Notes: generated from the letters alone by a model not told the origin. A stretch of 64,000 nt of DNA from Butyricicoccus_A sp963588905 (GCA_963588905.1 CAVAJF010000031.1:1-64000); one strand, 5' to 3'. Positions 16,337 to 26,079 are shown, counted from the stretch's first letter. Translations and numbers: made by a program.

Positions 16337-17728
16337 ATGTTAAAGAAAAACAGTTCCGCAAGACACGGACTTAAAATTATCATCGTTGGCTGCGGCAAAG
16401 TCGGCACGACTTTGGTTCAGCAGCTGTGCAAGGAAGGCCATGAAATCACGATTGTGGACAAAAACCCTTCCACCGTACAAGAGCTTACCAATCTGTATGA
16501 CATTATGGGCATCATCGGAAACGGCGCAAGCTACAGCGTACAAATCGAAGCCGGCATCAACAGTGCCGATCTGTTTATCGCTGTCACGGCATCCGACGAA
16601 TTAAACCTGCTGTGCTGTACGATCGCCAAGCGCGTCGGTGACTGCTCGGCAATCGCCCGCGTCCGCACACCGGATTACAGCAAGGAGGTCGGCTATCTGC
16701 GCGACCGATTGGGTCTTGCTATGATTATCAATCCGGAATTGGAAGCGGCGAGAGAAGCAGCCCGCATCCTCTATCTGCCGACTGCACTGGAAGTCAACTC
16801 CTTTGCACACGGACAGGCGGAGATGATTAAATTCAAAATTCCGGAGGGAAATATTCTCGATGGCATGACGGTAGCGCATTTGGGCCGTCACGTCACCAAT
16901 GCCGTCCTGATCTGCGTCGTACAGCGCGGCTCCGAGCTGCATATCCCGGGCGGCGATTTTCAGCTCGCCAAGGGCGATATTATTTCGTTTGTCTGCCCGC
17001 GCCGCATGACGCGCTCCTTCTTGGAATGCATTGGCATCAAAACCAAGCGCGTCAACAACACCATGATTATCGGCGGCGGCAAGGGTGCCTATTATCTTGG
17101 CAACCAGCTCATTCAAATGGGCATTTCCGTCAAGATTATCGAAATCAACCGCGCGCGCTGTGAAGAGCTGAGCACGCTGCTCCCGAACGCCATCGTCATC
17201 AACGGTGACGGCACAGATGAAGAGCTGCTCAAGGAAGAAGGCATTGCATATGCGGAATCCGTCGTTGCTCTCACCGGCATTGACGAAGAAAATGTTCTGC
17301 TGACCCTGCACGCACGGCAGGTATCCAATGCCAAGGTCATCACCAAGCTCAACCGCATTTCCTTCCGCGATGTCATCAGTCAATTGGATTTGGGCAGTGT
17401 TATTTATCCGCGCTTCATCACTTCTGAGGCGATTATTGCTTATGTTCGCGCCAAGACCAACTCGAAAGACAGCAGCAACATTGAAACGCTGTATCATCTG
17501 TTTGATTCCCGCGTAGAGGCCATTGAATTCCGTGTAGAGGAAGAATCCGCAGTCATCGGCGTGCCGCTGCGCAAGCTGCCAATTCGCAAAAGCCTGCTCG
17601 TCGCATTTATCAATCGAAACGGACGCATCATCATCCCAAGCGGCAATGACTGCATTCAGGTCGGAGACACGGTTATGGTCGTCACGACACATGAAGAGCT
17701 GATGGACATCCGCGACATTTTGAGGTGA
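16337..17728 (+). CDS. trkA: Trk potassium transporter NAD-binding subunit TrkA
   Basis: A 463-aa cytosolic gating ring protein with two RCK modules: the first Rossmann loop is VGCGKVGTTLVQQL (about 15-28), the second IGGGKGAYYLGNQL (about 240-255), each followed by a TrkA-C domain. It binds nucleotides and controls the TrkH potassium channel-like subunit. GAGGAG lies 9 bases before the ATG. trkH begins 9 bases after its stop codon, and the trkH ribosome binding site overlaps the TGA, so the two are translated as one operon. Confidence 0.95.
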   Translation: MLKKNSSARHGLKIIIVGCGKVGTTLVQQLCKEGHEITIVDKNPSTVQELTNLYDIMGIIGNGASYSVQIEAGINSADLFIAVTASDELNLLCCTIAKRVGDCSAIARVRTPDYSKEVGYLRDRLGLAMIINPELEAAREAARILYLPTALEVNSFAHGQAEMIKFKIPEGNILDGMTVAHLGRHVTNAVLICVVQRGSELHIPGGDFQLAKGDIISFVCPRRMTRSFLECIGIKTKRVNNTMIIGGGKGAYYLGNQLIQMGISVKIIEINRARCEELSTLLPNAIVINGDGTDEELLKEEGIAYAESVVALTGIDEENVLLTLHARQVSNAKVITKLNRISFRDVISQLDLGSVIYPRFITSEAIIAYVRAKTNSKDSSNIETLYHLFDSRVEAIEFRVEEESAVIGVPLRKLPIRKSLLVAFINRNGRIIIPSGNDCIQVGDTVMVVTTHEELMDIRDILR

Positions 17729-17737
17729 CGGCACAGC

Positions 17738-19240
17738 ATGAATACTTGTATGATTCGCTATATCTTGGGCAACGTCCTCAAGATTGAAGCTGTTCTTCTC
17801 CTGCTGCCCTGTCTGACAGCGGTATATTATCAGGAATTCCAAGGCGTATATTATCTGCTGACCGCGGCAATCTGCATCGTTCTCGGTTTTCTCATGACGT
17901 TTCGCAAACCAAAAAACAATGTTTTTTATCTCAAAGAGGGCTGTATTTCTACTGCCTTGAGCTGGATTTTTCTCAGTGTCTTTGGCTGTCTGCCCTTTGT
18001 GTTCAGCGGAGAGATCCCTTCGTTTACCAATGCGCTGTTTGAGACGATTTCCGGCTTCACAACGACCGGTGCCAGCATTTTAGAGGATGTAGAAGCCCTG
18101 TCGCATTGTGCGCTGCTGTGGCGCAGCTTTACGCACTGGATCGGCGGCATGGGCGTGCTGGTATTCCTGCTGGCAATTGTTCCGATGAGCGGCGGCTCCA
18201 ACATCAATCTGATGCGCGCCGAAAGCCCCGGCCCATCGGTCGGTAAGCTGGTACCAAAAATGGTATCCTCTGCCCGTATTTTATACGGCATTTATTTCGG
18301 ACTGACGCTGCTCGAAATTGTTCTGCTGATTCTCGGCGGTATGCCGCTGTTTGACAGCGTTGCAACCGGCTTCGGCACCGCCGGCACCGGTGGTTTCGGC
18401 ATCAAAGCGGACAGCTTTGGCAGTTATGCGGTGCATCTGCAATGGATTGTCACCATTTTTATGATTTTATTCGGCGTCAATTTCAATGCGTATTATTTTA
18501 TTCTGTTCCGTCAATTCCGCAAGGCATTCGGCATGGAAGAAGTGCGCACCTATTTTGTAATTATCATTGCCGCAGTTGCTTTTATCACCTGCAACATTCG
18601 CAGCATGTGTTCCGGTGTCTTTGACGCGCTGACACAGGCCGCCTTTCAGGTCGGCTCCATTATTACCACAACAGGCTTTGCGACGACGAATTTTGATCTA
18701 TGGCCAAAAGCGAGCCAGACGATTCTCGTCATGCTGATGTTCTGCGGCGCCTGTGCAGGCAGCACCGGCGGCGGCATCAAGGTTTCTCGTTTTGTCATCG
18801 CAGGAAAAACCGTTGTCAAGGAGATGCGCTCGTATATTCACCCGAAAATTATCACCAAGGTAAAAATGGACGGAAAACCGATTGAACACGAGGTTGTCCG
18901 CGCAACAAACGTCTATGTCATGACGTTCGTTGTTATCTTCACCGCTTCGGTCTTTGCCATTTCGTTTGAGGGACATGATCTGGTCACGAACTTCACCGCC
19001 GTTGCCGCAACGGTAAACAACATCGGCCCGGGTCTTTCCATGGTAGGCCCTGCGGCGAACTTCAACTTCTTCAGCCCGTTTTCCAAATATGTGCTGATGT
19101 TTGATATGCTCGCGGGCAGACTGGAACTGTTTCCCTTGCTGATTCTGTTCCATCCGACGATCTGGCACGAGCTGTGTGCAAACAAAATACACCAGCACAG
19201 AACCGCCAAAGAGCGAAGAAGAGAAAAGAAGCAAAACTGA
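17738..19240 (+). CDS. trkH: Trk potassium uptake membrane subunit TrkH
   Basis: A 500-aa polytopic membrane protein. The four selectivity-filter-like pore loops are visible: ISGFTTTGAS, GFGTAGTGGFG, ITTTGFATTNF and TVNNIGPGL. A GSTGGGIKVSR segment precedes the third-to-fourth repeat linker. It takes up K+ together with TrkA. The C-terminus is highly basic (RTAKERRREKKQN). It is co-transcribed with trkA and ended by a strong terminator. Confidence 0.96.
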   Translation: MNTCMIRYILGNVLKIEAVLLLLPCLTAVYYQEFQGVYYLLTAAICIVLGFLMTFRKPKNNVFYLKEGCISTALSWIFLSVFGCLPFVFSGEIPSFTNALFETISGFTTTGASILEDVEALSHCALLWRSFTHWIGGMGVLVFLLAIVPMSGGSNINLMRAESPGPSVGKLVPKMVSSARILYGIYFGLTLLEIVLLILGGMPLFDSVATGFGTAGTGGFGIKADSFGSYAVHLQWIVTIFMILFGVNFNAYYFILFRQFRKAFGMEEVRTYFVIIIAAVAFITCNIRSMCSGVFDALTQAAFQVGSIITTTGFATTNFDLWPKASQTILVMLMFCGACAGSTGGGIKVSRFVIAGKTVVKEMRSYIHPKIITKVKMDGKPIEHEVVRATNVYVMTFVVIFTASVFAISFEGHDLVTNFTAVAATVNNIGPGLSMVGPAANFNFFSPFSKYVLMFDMLAGRLELFPLLILFHPTIWHELCANKIHQHRTAKERRREKKQN

Positions 19241-19250
19241 CAATTGGACA

Positions 19251-19280
19251 AAACAAAAGCTCCGCCATGGCGGAGCTTTT
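19251..19280 (+). terminator. Terminator of trkA-trkH
   Basis: AAAAGCTCCGCC pairs with GGCGGAGCTTTT around AT; the stem ends in TTTT. Confidence 0.88.
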
Positions 19281-19351
19281 GCTATGATTTCAAATACCAG
19301 CGGTCTGACCCCGCTTCAGTTCCGAATTCTTTGGAAATAACCGCCGTCCTA

Positions 19352-19380
19352 TTGACTTTATCACTTTTATGTGATAAAGT
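19352..19380 (+). promoter_or_regulatory. Candidate promoter of the symporter gene
   Basis: TTGACT (19352-19357), 17-base spacer, TAAAGT (19375-19380). The -10 is weak, and a long palindrome fills the spacer. Confidence 0.5.
19356..19379. promoter_or_regulatory. Palindromic operator in the symporter promoter
   Basis: CTTTATCAC (19356-19364) and GTGATAAAG (19371-19379) are perfect 9-bp arms separated by 6 bases, occupying the region between -35 and -10. It looks like a dimeric regulator site; the regulator gene is not adjacent. Confidence 0.65.
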
Positions 19381-19455
19381 ATGTATCGTGCATATACTTT
19401 ATTTATTAAAAGCGTCAAAGTATCTGCGCTACGTTTTGCAAAGGAAGGTTTACGT

Positions 19456-20988
19456 ATGAAACTGATTGTTTTACTCGTGTACTTTGCCGTGCTCATTGGC
19501 ATTGGCTTGTACTGCCGTCGGCACGCGACGGATGTCAACGGCTTCGTCCTCGGCGGACGCTCGGTCGGCCCGTGGCTGACCGCATTTGCTTACGGTACCT
19601 CGTATTTCTCCGCTGTTATCTTTGTCGGCTACGCCGGTCAGTTCGGCTGGAAATACGGCATCGCTTCGACATGGATCGGTATCGGCAATGCGTTAATCGG
19701 CTCGCTGCTCGCTTGGGTTGTTCTCGGACGCCGCACGCGCATCATGACACAGCATTTGGATTCCGCAACGATGCCGGCATTCTTCGGTTCTCGCTTTGAC
19801 AGCAAGGCGCTCAAGGTTGGCTCCTCAGCGATTATCTTCGTGTTCCTGATTCCGTACACCGCTTCGCTGTACAACGGTCTGTCCCGCCTGTTCGGCATGG
19901 CATTTAACATTGATTACACCGTCTGTATCGTCCTCATGGCGATTTTGACCGCGATTTATGTTATCGCTGGCGGCTACATGGCAACAGCCATCAATGACTT
20001 TATTCAGGGCATTATCATGCTGTTTGGCATTGTGATTATTATTGCCGCTGTTCTGCTGAGCAAGGGCGGCTTTATGGAAGCGGTCAACGGTCTGGCACAG
20101 GTTTCCGATCCGGCAGCTTCTACCCAGCCGGGTGTCTTTGCTTCGTTCTTTGGCCCAGACCCGCTCAACCTGCTCGGCGTTGTCATCCTGACCAGCCTTG
20201 GCACCTGGGGTCTGCCGCAGATGGTACAGAAGTTCTATGCCATCAAGGACGAATCCTCGATTCACAAGGGTTCTGTCATTTCCACCCTGTTCGCGCTGGT
20301 TGTCTCGGGTGGATGCTACTTCTTGGGCGGTTTTGGTCGTCTGTTCTCGGATCAGGTCAACATCGAAGCAGATGGCTTTGATTCCATCATTCCGACCATG
20401 CTTTCCAATCTGGCACCGATTCTCATTGCATTGGTTGTCATCTTGGTTCTGTCCGCGTCTATGTCCACGCTGTCCTCTCTGGTTATCGCATCCAGCTCGA
20501 CGCTGACGATTGATTTCCTCGGCGGCACGTTTATGAAGAACATGAGCCAGCGCAAGCTGCTCGTGACGATTCGCGTCTTTATCTTTGTATTCATCGCCAT
20601 CTCTGCGATTATTGCGATTGTCCAGTACAAGAGCAACGTCACCTTTATTGCACAGCTGATGGGCATCTCGTGGGGTGCTCTGGCGGGCGCATTCCTCGCA
20701 CCGTTCCTGTACGGTCTGTACTGGAAGCGCACGAGCCGTCTGGCGTGCTGGGTATGCTTCATCTTCGGCTGCGGTCTGATGATTGCAAACATGCTGTTCC
20801 GCACCAGCTTCCCGACTCTGCTTCAGTCCCCGATTAACTGCGGCGCTGTCGCTATGATCGTCGGCTTGATTCTGGTTCCGGTCATCAGCCTGATTTCTCC
20901 GGCACCGAAAAAGGAAATCGTAGACGATGCGTTCTCCTGCTACGACAAGGAGACCACCGTTCCGCAGAAAACTGCACTGGGAAAATAA
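19456..20988 (+). CDS. Sodium:solute symporter (SSS) family transporter
   Basis: A 510-aa protein with about 13 hydrophobic segments. The SSS signature is seen in the N-terminal FVLGGRSVGPWLTAFAYG, in the GGYMATAINDFIQGIIM helix and in LSASMSTLSSLVIASSS. Relatives import proline, pantothenate, sugars or short acids with Na+; the substrate cannot be assigned. The ATG at 19456 follows AAAGGAAGG. The gene is monocistronic, between a trkH terminator and a very strong bidirectional terminator, and its promoter carries a long palindrome, so expression is likely substrate-controlled. Confidence 0.9.
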   Translation: MKLIVLLVYFAVLIGIGLYCRRHATDVNGFVLGGRSVGPWLTAFAYGTSYFSAVIFVGYAGQFGWKYGIASTWIGIGNALIGSLLAWVVLGRRTRIMTQHLDSATMPAFFGSRFDSKALKVGSSAIIFVFLIPYTASLYNGLSRLFGMAFNIDYTVCIVLMAILTAIYVIAGGYMATAINDFIQGIIMLFGIVIIIAAVLLSKGGFMEAVNGLAQVSDPAASTQPGVFASFFGPDPLNLLGVVILTSLGTWGLPQMVQKFYAIKDESSIHKGSVISTLFALVVSGGCYFLGGFGRLFSDQVNIEADGFDSIIPTMLSNLAPILIALVVILVLSASMSTLSSLVIASSSTLTIDFLGGTFMKNMSQRKLLVTIRVFIFVFIAISAIIAIVQYKSNVTFIAQLMGISWGALAGAFLAPFLYGLYWKRTSRLACWVCFIFGCGLMIANMLFRTSFPTLLQSPINCGAVAMIVGLILVPVISLISPAPKKEIVDDAFSCYDKETTVPQKTALGK

Positions 20989-21003
20989 ACGCAAGAATAT
21001 TTA

Positions 21004-21044
21004 CACAACACAAAAGCCCCGCAATGCGGGGCTTTTGTGTTGTG
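21004..21044. terminator. Very strong bidirectional terminator
   Basis: A 19-bp perfect stem, left arm 21004-21022 and right arm 21026-21044, core AAAAGCCCCGC/GCGGGGCTTTT with an AAT loop. It ends both the symporter gene and the convergent SLH/LRR gene. Confidence 0.92.
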
Positions 21045-21047
21045 CCG

Positions 21048-24000
21048 TTACATCATCGTTTTCATATAGTTGGTCAGGATTGCCGCAGCCTGTGCACGGG
21101 TTGCGCCGCCCTGCGGGTCAAGAACCAATCCGCCATCCGACGAGGTCGTACCGTTGATGATCTTGTTCTGGTATGCCCAGAGCATAGCGTTCTTTGCCCA
21201 GCCGGAAACCTTGTCTGCATCCGAGAATGGCAAATTGCCGGATACGCTCGGTTTGCCGTTGTAGTTATACAAGAACTGCGCCACCTGTTCACGAGTGACC
21301 GGTGTGTTCGGTTCAAAGTAACCGTCACCGACACCAGAAGCAATGCCGTTTGCACTTGCCCACTGAATCGCGTCATAGAACCAATCGCTCTTAGATACGT
21401 CCTTGAATGTCTTGCCGTTTGTAGCCCGATACGGGGAGTCTACACGCTTATCATAGTTGTACAGTACCTGTGCAACCATGGCACGGTTGAGCGTAGCCTG
21501 CGGAGCAAAGGTCGTCTTGCTCGTGCCGTTCATCAAACCGTTGTCGTATACGAACTGTACGCAGTCAACATACCAATCCGACGGATGAATATCAGAGAAG
21601 ATTTCCGTAACCGGCGTGGTCGGCTTCGGATTCAGCTTTACGATGTCTGTCTCGTACTTGCCGTCACCGTCGGAATCCTGCTTGACGGAGAGACCATTCT
21701 GTTCTTCTGTAATCTGATAGCTGGTCTTGTCATTCAAATCATCGACAGATGTTACATCACCGTTGGTATCGGTAATATTCAGATCCTTTACACCGGAGAT
21801 ATTGATTGCATTATCCTTCATAGAAGATGTCACTTCACCATTGGAAGTGCCTGCAACCGTGACGCTTGCCAATTCGCTGTTCTTTTCGCCAAAGTATTCA
21901 ATACCTACGGTTTCATTGGCACTGGACGAAACCTGTACCTTCTGTTCTGCGTTGGAATCCGCCGGAACATCAACAGAAACCGTTGCATTTGCCGGAACAG
22001 AAGCCGTTACGCCTTCCTTAGAACCGGCAACTGTAATATCGCTGTCATCCTGAATATCAGAGAAGGTCACAGCCTGATTTGTCTTTGCCCAGAATGCATT
22101 GTATACATCCTTCTTATCCGGTGCTTCTTCCCGATCCGGAACCGGTGATACACCATTACCAATCGGCAGTAAAATATCCGCGTTGTCGCTCTCTGTGCCG
22201 TTTGTTTTGATGGTATACTTGCCGTCTTTTACTGTAATAGAATCGGTATTGGCTGTAATCAGATATGGATATTCTGCATCTGCATCATCCTGTGCCGCAA
22301 CCGACTGCGCATTTGCATTGTTTTCCTTGATAATGCCGCGTCTGGTCAAATCACGATATAAATTCTTTATTTCCGTCTTTTCATAAGTTATAACACCAAA
22401 TTCAGAATCCTCATTATTCCATTGTTCAACTGTTTGTAATCCTATATTGTAACTCCAACCATTGAATGTTCCATTTTCATCTTTGTTCAAACGAAGTTCA
22501 CGTTCTTCCCCCGGATGATTGCAGTCGTACACTTTAATAATACTATACCCATCATGATCTTCCACGCCCAACGCCAACAATTCATGTCCACCTTGCACAT
22601 CATGTCCGTTATTTCCATAAACTCCAATTGCTACTGCATCTGCATGTTTTTCTTTATAATCCTTTACAGCATCATATAGCCCTTGTAAGTTATCTTCATT
22701 TTGACTTTTTTCTAACCGTCTGGATGGAAGTTCCTGACTAAGTTGACCATATTTAATATATTGCACACCATTTAAGTCCATCTGAGAACTACGATCCCTA
22801 AATTCTATTTGATTCAAATGGTCATATGTAGAATTAAATGTATTTACACTCGGCAAAGAATGCCAAATATTAATGGCTGTTGATACCATACCATAGCAAT
22901 GTCCACCATTTTTTCCATCGGCTTCCTTTATAGCTGCTCCTTGCGTCACTCCAAATAACTTCTCGTAAAAAGTTATCGGAATATCATTAGCAAAATTCAC
23001 CTGATTCCATGTATCATCCATGGTAATCAAACCGTCAGTTGGCTTCGGCGTCTCCCCCGGTGTCCACGGTGTCCACGTAATTGTACCGTAATATTGATTC
23101 CGAATCACATCTTCCCATCCGGAAGCATTGCGTGGATAATACGCCGTTGCAGTAATTTCATAAAAAGCTTGATCCTCAAAATGAGGAGCATCTCCTGTGA
23201 AATAAATTTTAGACAAATTTCCACATCCCGAAAACGGAGAATATCCAAGCCCCCTAATAATATTAACACTTCTGCCAAATATAATTTTCTCTAATTTCGT
23301 GCAATCTTTAAATGCATAGTTGTTAATCGTTGTCACATTGTCTGGTATTGTGATTTCTTTTAAACTGCTGCAGCCTTTCAATACTTCCTGACTTATTTCA
23401 GATAACTGTTCAGATAGTCTAATCTTTTGTAGATTGATGCAGCCTGCAAATGCACCATCATATATATGCCTAACACTATCCGGTATTTCCACTTCTTTCA
23501 AAGATGTACAATTAGTAAATGCATTATTATATATATTAATAACACTATTGGGAATAGAAACGCTTGACAATGCAGTACAGCTCTGAAAAGCACCACTAGA
23601 AATTGTCACGACGCTATCCGGAATTGTGACATTTCGCAAATTGGAACAACCCCCAAATGTAGAGCTATTAATGATCGTAATTCCGTCTGGAATATCTATA
23701 TACGATATACTTGTACAGCCCCAGAAAGCACTGTCCCCAATCTCATTTACACTGCTTGGAATCTTTATCTCCGTAAGACTAGAATTCTCTTGGAGAGCAG
23801 ACGTTCTAATGCAGGTCAACCCATCCGGCAATGAAACTTGGATAAGATTCTTGCAACCAGACAGTGTATACTTTCCAATCGTTGTAATTCCAGTTTCCAC
23901 TACTATCTTTGTAATTGCATCTCGGCTATCTTTCCATGGTACACTATTATCATTGCTAGTACCATAATTATACATCTCGCCTTCGCCGCTAATGGTGAGG

Positions 24001-24185
24001 GTTCCGCCTGCCAGCTTCCAATTTACTTTCTCTCCGCAGGTACCCTCGGTCGGGGCTGCTGCCTTTTGATCCGACTGGGTAAGGTTCTGCTGCGGCGGAT
24101 TTTCTTCCGCAAACGCTGTCGGCAGGCAGGATGCCAGCATACCAAATGCCAGAACCAAGCTGACAAGCCGTTTTCTTAATTTCAT
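21048..24185 (-). CDS. Large SLH surface protein: BspA-type LRR, putative cysteine peptidase, SLH repeats
   Basis: A 1045-aa exported protein. Signal peptide at 1-26 (AFA/EE); BspA/LRR_5-type leucine-rich repeats at about 85-345 (repeating IPDSV..I...AF..C.SL); a threonine/proline linker (WTPWTPGETPKPT, 371-383); a domain at about 385-600 with a papain-like arrangement, C430 in NGGHCYGMVS, H534 in GGHELLALGVED and D554/N556 in VYDCN; a beta-rich linker with serine/aspartate content; three SLH repeats at about 865-1045. It would sit on the wall polymer and expose LRR and peptidase parts. Its own promoter is at 24296-24324. The central DNA (about 22.35-24.0 kb) is visibly more AT-rich than both ends, suggesting an exchanged module. 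Confidence 0.87.
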   Translation of the reverse strand: MKLRKRLVSLVLAFGMLASCLPTAFAEENPPQQNLTQSDQKAAAPTEGTCGEKVNWKLAGGTLTISGEGEMYNYGTSNDNSVPWKDSRDAITKIVVETGITTIGKYTLSGCKNLIQVSLPDGLTCIRTSALQENSSLTEIKIPSSVNEIGDSAFWGCTSISYIDIPDGITIINSSTFGGCSNLRNVTIPDSVVTISSGAFQSCTALSSVSIPNSVINIYNNAFTNCTSLKEVEIPDSVRHIYDGAFAGCINLQKIRLSEQLSEISQEVLKGCSSLKEITIPDNVTTINNYAFKDCTKLEKIIFGRSVNIIRGLGYSPFSGCGNLSKIYFTGDAPHFEDQAFYEITATAYYPRNASGWEDVIRNQYYGTITWTPWTPGETPKPTDGLITMDDTWNQVNFANDIPITFYEKLFGVTQGAAIKEADGKNGGHCYGMVSTAINIWHSLPSVNTFNSTYDHLNQIEFRDRSSQMDLNGVQYIKYGQLSQELPSRRLEKSQNEDNLQGLYDAVKDYKEKHADAVAIGVYGNNGHDVQGGHELLALGVEDHDGYSIIKVYDCNHPGEERELRLNKDENGTFNGWSYNIGLQTVEQWNNEDSEFGVITYEKTEIKNLYRDLTRRGIIKENNANAQSVAAQDDADAEYPYLITANTDSITVKDGKYTIKTNGTESDNADILLPIGNGVSPVPDREEAPDKKDVYNAFWAKTNQAVTFSDIQDDSDITVAGSKEGVTASVPANATVSVDVPADSNAEQKVQVSSSANETVGIEYFGEKNSELASVTVAGTSNGEVTSSMKDNAINISGVKDLNITDTNGDVTSVDDLNDKTSYQITEEQNGLSVKQDSDGDGKYETDIVKLNPKPTTPVTEIFSDIHPSDWYVDCVQFVYDNGLMNGTSKTTFAPQATLNRAMVAQVLYNYDKRVDSPYRATNGKTFKDVSKSDWFYDAIQWASANGIASGVGDGYFEPNTPVTREQVAQFLYNYNGKPSVSGNLPFSDADKVSGWAKNAMLWAYQNKIINGTTSSDGGLVLDPQGGATRAQAAAILTNYMKTMM

Positions 24186-24295
24186 CTTCTTTCCTCCTTC
24201 AAGTCCGGTGTGTTACAACAAAAAACTGAATCTATTTTAATTTTTCACAAAAATATCCGTATAAATTCATCGTTTTTTGTCTATTTTACAGTCAT

Positions 24296-24324
24296 ATTAT
24301 ACTCTGCCCGTTTCTTTTTGTCTA
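24296..24324 (-). promoter_or_regulatory. Promoter of the SLH/LRR protein gene
   Basis: TAGACA (24324-24319), 17-base spacer, TATAAT (24301-24296). The start near 24289 leaves a leader of about 100 bases. The rest of this 300-bp gap is AT-rich and shows only an AGGAGG site for the next plus-strand gene. Confidence 0.65.
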
Positions 24325-24489
24325 CCATAATTTTGATTTTTTTAACTCTTTCGGGTTGCCGCATAAATATGCACGCAAAATCCCCTCTGCACCCGCTGCA
24401 TTTTTGTTGATGTTTGTATCTAACAGGAGGCGGGCAATCATGTTATACTAGACATGTTAAACACATCATATATTAGGAGGTTTTATCCC

Positions 24490-25176
24490 ATGCCAATTTC
24501 ATCGGAAACACTGAAACGTTATGCATTATGTATTTTGGGCCTGTTCTTCTCGGCGCAGGGCGTTGCTATCACGAAGCTGGGCGCATTGGGCGTTTCCCCG
24601 ATTTCTTCGGTCGCCAATGTCATGAGCCTGCGTTTACCGGCGCTGTCTCTCGGCAACTGGCTGATTATCTGGAACTGCGTTTTGATTCTCGGTCAGATTC
24701 TCATTCTGCGCCGTAAATTCCAGCCGATTCAGCTGCTTCAGATTCCACTGTCTTTCCTCTTTGGTTATTTTACAGATTTCGGTATGTGGGCGTTCTCTTG
24801 GGCTTCTCCGGAGTTGTATCCGCTGCGTCTGGTCAATATCTGCTGCGGCACGATTATTCTGGGCTTTGGCATTGCGCTGTGTGTCATTGCCAATGCGGTC
24901 ATGAATTCCGGCGAGGCATTTGTCAAGGCAATTTCCGACACCACCCACAAGGATTTCGGCACGCTGAAAATCTGCTTTGACGTCAGCTGCGTCGTGATCG
25001 CACTGGTTCTGTCTTTGATTTTCTTTGACTTTACCATTCAGGGCACCCGTGAGGGCACACTGATTGCCGCGCTGTGCACCGGTATGGTCATCAAGTTCTT
25101 CACTCCGCGTCTGCGTCAGCCGCTGGAGCGCTTTATTGGCTGCCATCACGCCCGCCAAGAGGAATTTTCCGCATGA
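24490..25176 (+). CDS. YczE/YitT-like integral membrane protein
   Basis: A 228-aa protein with about five or six membrane helices. The opening LKRYALCILGLFFSAQGVAITKLGALGVSPISS matches, in length and pattern, the YczE/YyaS/YitT-like membrane proteins common in Firmicutes; their function is generally unknown, though transport has been suggested for some. The start at 24490 is set by AGGAGG 9 bases upstream. Its TGA overlaps the ATG of the amidohydrolase (ATGA), so the two are translationally coupled, hinting that it may move the hydrolase substrate or product. Confidence 0.75.
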   Translation: MPISSETLKRYALCILGLFFSAQGVAITKLGALGVSPISSVANVMSLRLPALSLGNWLIIWNCVLILGQILILRRKFQPIQLLQIPLSFLFGYFTDFGMWAFSWASPELYPLRLVNICCGTIILGFGIALCVIANAVMNSGEAFVKAISDTTHKDFGTLKICFDVSCVVIALVLSLIFFDFTIQGTREGTLIAALCTGMVIKFFTPRLRQPLERFIGCHHARQEEFSA

Positions 25177-26021
25177 TTATTGATTTTCATACCCATACCT
25201 TTCCTGCGAAAATTGCCGGTTCCGTCATTGCCCATCTGCAAAGCAAATCGCGTTCTATGGCGTTCACTGACGCCACCAACGACGGCCTGCGCCGCTCCAT
25301 GGACAATGCCGGCATTGATCTGTCGATTCTGCTGCCGGTCATGACCAATACGCATCAGGTACCCAAGCTCAACGAGCTTGCCGCCCGCACCAACGAGCAT
25401 TGGGAAGAAACCGGTCTGCTGTCGTTCGGCGGTATGCATCCGGAATATACCAATTATAAAGAGGAACTGCGGCATGTTGCGGACATGGGCATCAAGGGCA
25501 TCAAGCTGCATCCGGCATATCAAGGCTATGATTTTGATGACATTCGCTATCTGCGCATCATTGACAAGGCAACAGAACTGGGGCTGATCATCCTGACGCA
25601 CGCCGGTATGGACATCGGCATTCCGGAACACAACTACTGCTCCACCGTGCACATTCGCCACGTGATGCAGGAGGTTGCACCGGACAAGCTGGTTCTCGCT
25701 CACATGGGCGGCTGGCAGGGCTGGCGCGATGTTGCGAACAATCTTGCCGGTCTGCCGCTGTATTATGACACCGCATTTGCGATGGGTGATATTCTCCCTG
25801 CACCGAACACCACACGCACCGAAGAAGAATCGCACAATATGAACAAGCAGCAATTCACCTTCCTTGCGCACACGCTGGGAACTGACAAATTGTTGTTTGC
25901 CACGGATTGCCCGTGGAGCAGTCAGTCGGAATCCCTGCAATTCCTCCGTGACTGTGAATTTACGCAACAAGAGCTGGCAGATATTTTGGGAAACAACGCA
26001 CAAAAGCTGCTGCAAATTTAA
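25173..26021 (+). CDS. Amidohydrolase 2-family metal-dependent hydrolase
   Basis: A 282-aa TIM-barrel hydrolase. Metal-ligand motifs are visible: DFHTHTFP near the N-terminus, KLHPAYQG, THAGMD, LAHMGGW and a late FATDCPW. Family members (PF04909 type) include decarboxylases and C-C or C-N hydrolases of cyclic or aromatic acids. The start codon overlaps the stop codon of the membrane protein by 4 bases. A clean terminator follows. The substrate is not assignable. Confidence 0.88.
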   Translation: MIIDFHTHTFPAKIAGSVIAHLQSKSRSMAFTDATNDGLRRSMDNAGIDLSILLPVMTNTHQVPKLNELAARTNEHWEETGLLSFGGMHPEYTNYKEELRHVADMGIKGIKLHPAYQGYDFDDIRYLRIIDKATELGLIILTHAGMDIGIPEHNYCSTVHIRHVMQEVAPDKLVLAHMGGWQGWRDVANNLAGLPLYYDTAFAMGDILPAPNTTRTEEESHNMNKQQFTFLAHTLGTDKLLFATDCPWSSQSESLQFLRDCEFTQQELADILGNNAQKLLQI

Positions 26022-26032
26022 TTTACGCATGA

Positions 26033-26066
26033 AAAATCCCGTCTTTCGCGTGAAAGACGGGATTTT
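26033..26066. terminator. Bidirectional terminator between amidohydrolase and phenylacetate-CoA ligase genes
   Basis: AAAATCCCGTCTTTC pairs with GAAAGACGGGATTTT around GCGT; T-runs flank both sides, serving the convergent genes. Confidence 0.9.
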
Positions 26067-26079
26067 ATTATGTAGCAAC

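Noticed and set aside
19456..20988. Naming the symporter as a proline (PutP) or pantothenate (PanF) carrier
   Set aside because: The SSS fold is clear, but no substrate-binding signature or neighbouring metabolic gene separates these possibilities.
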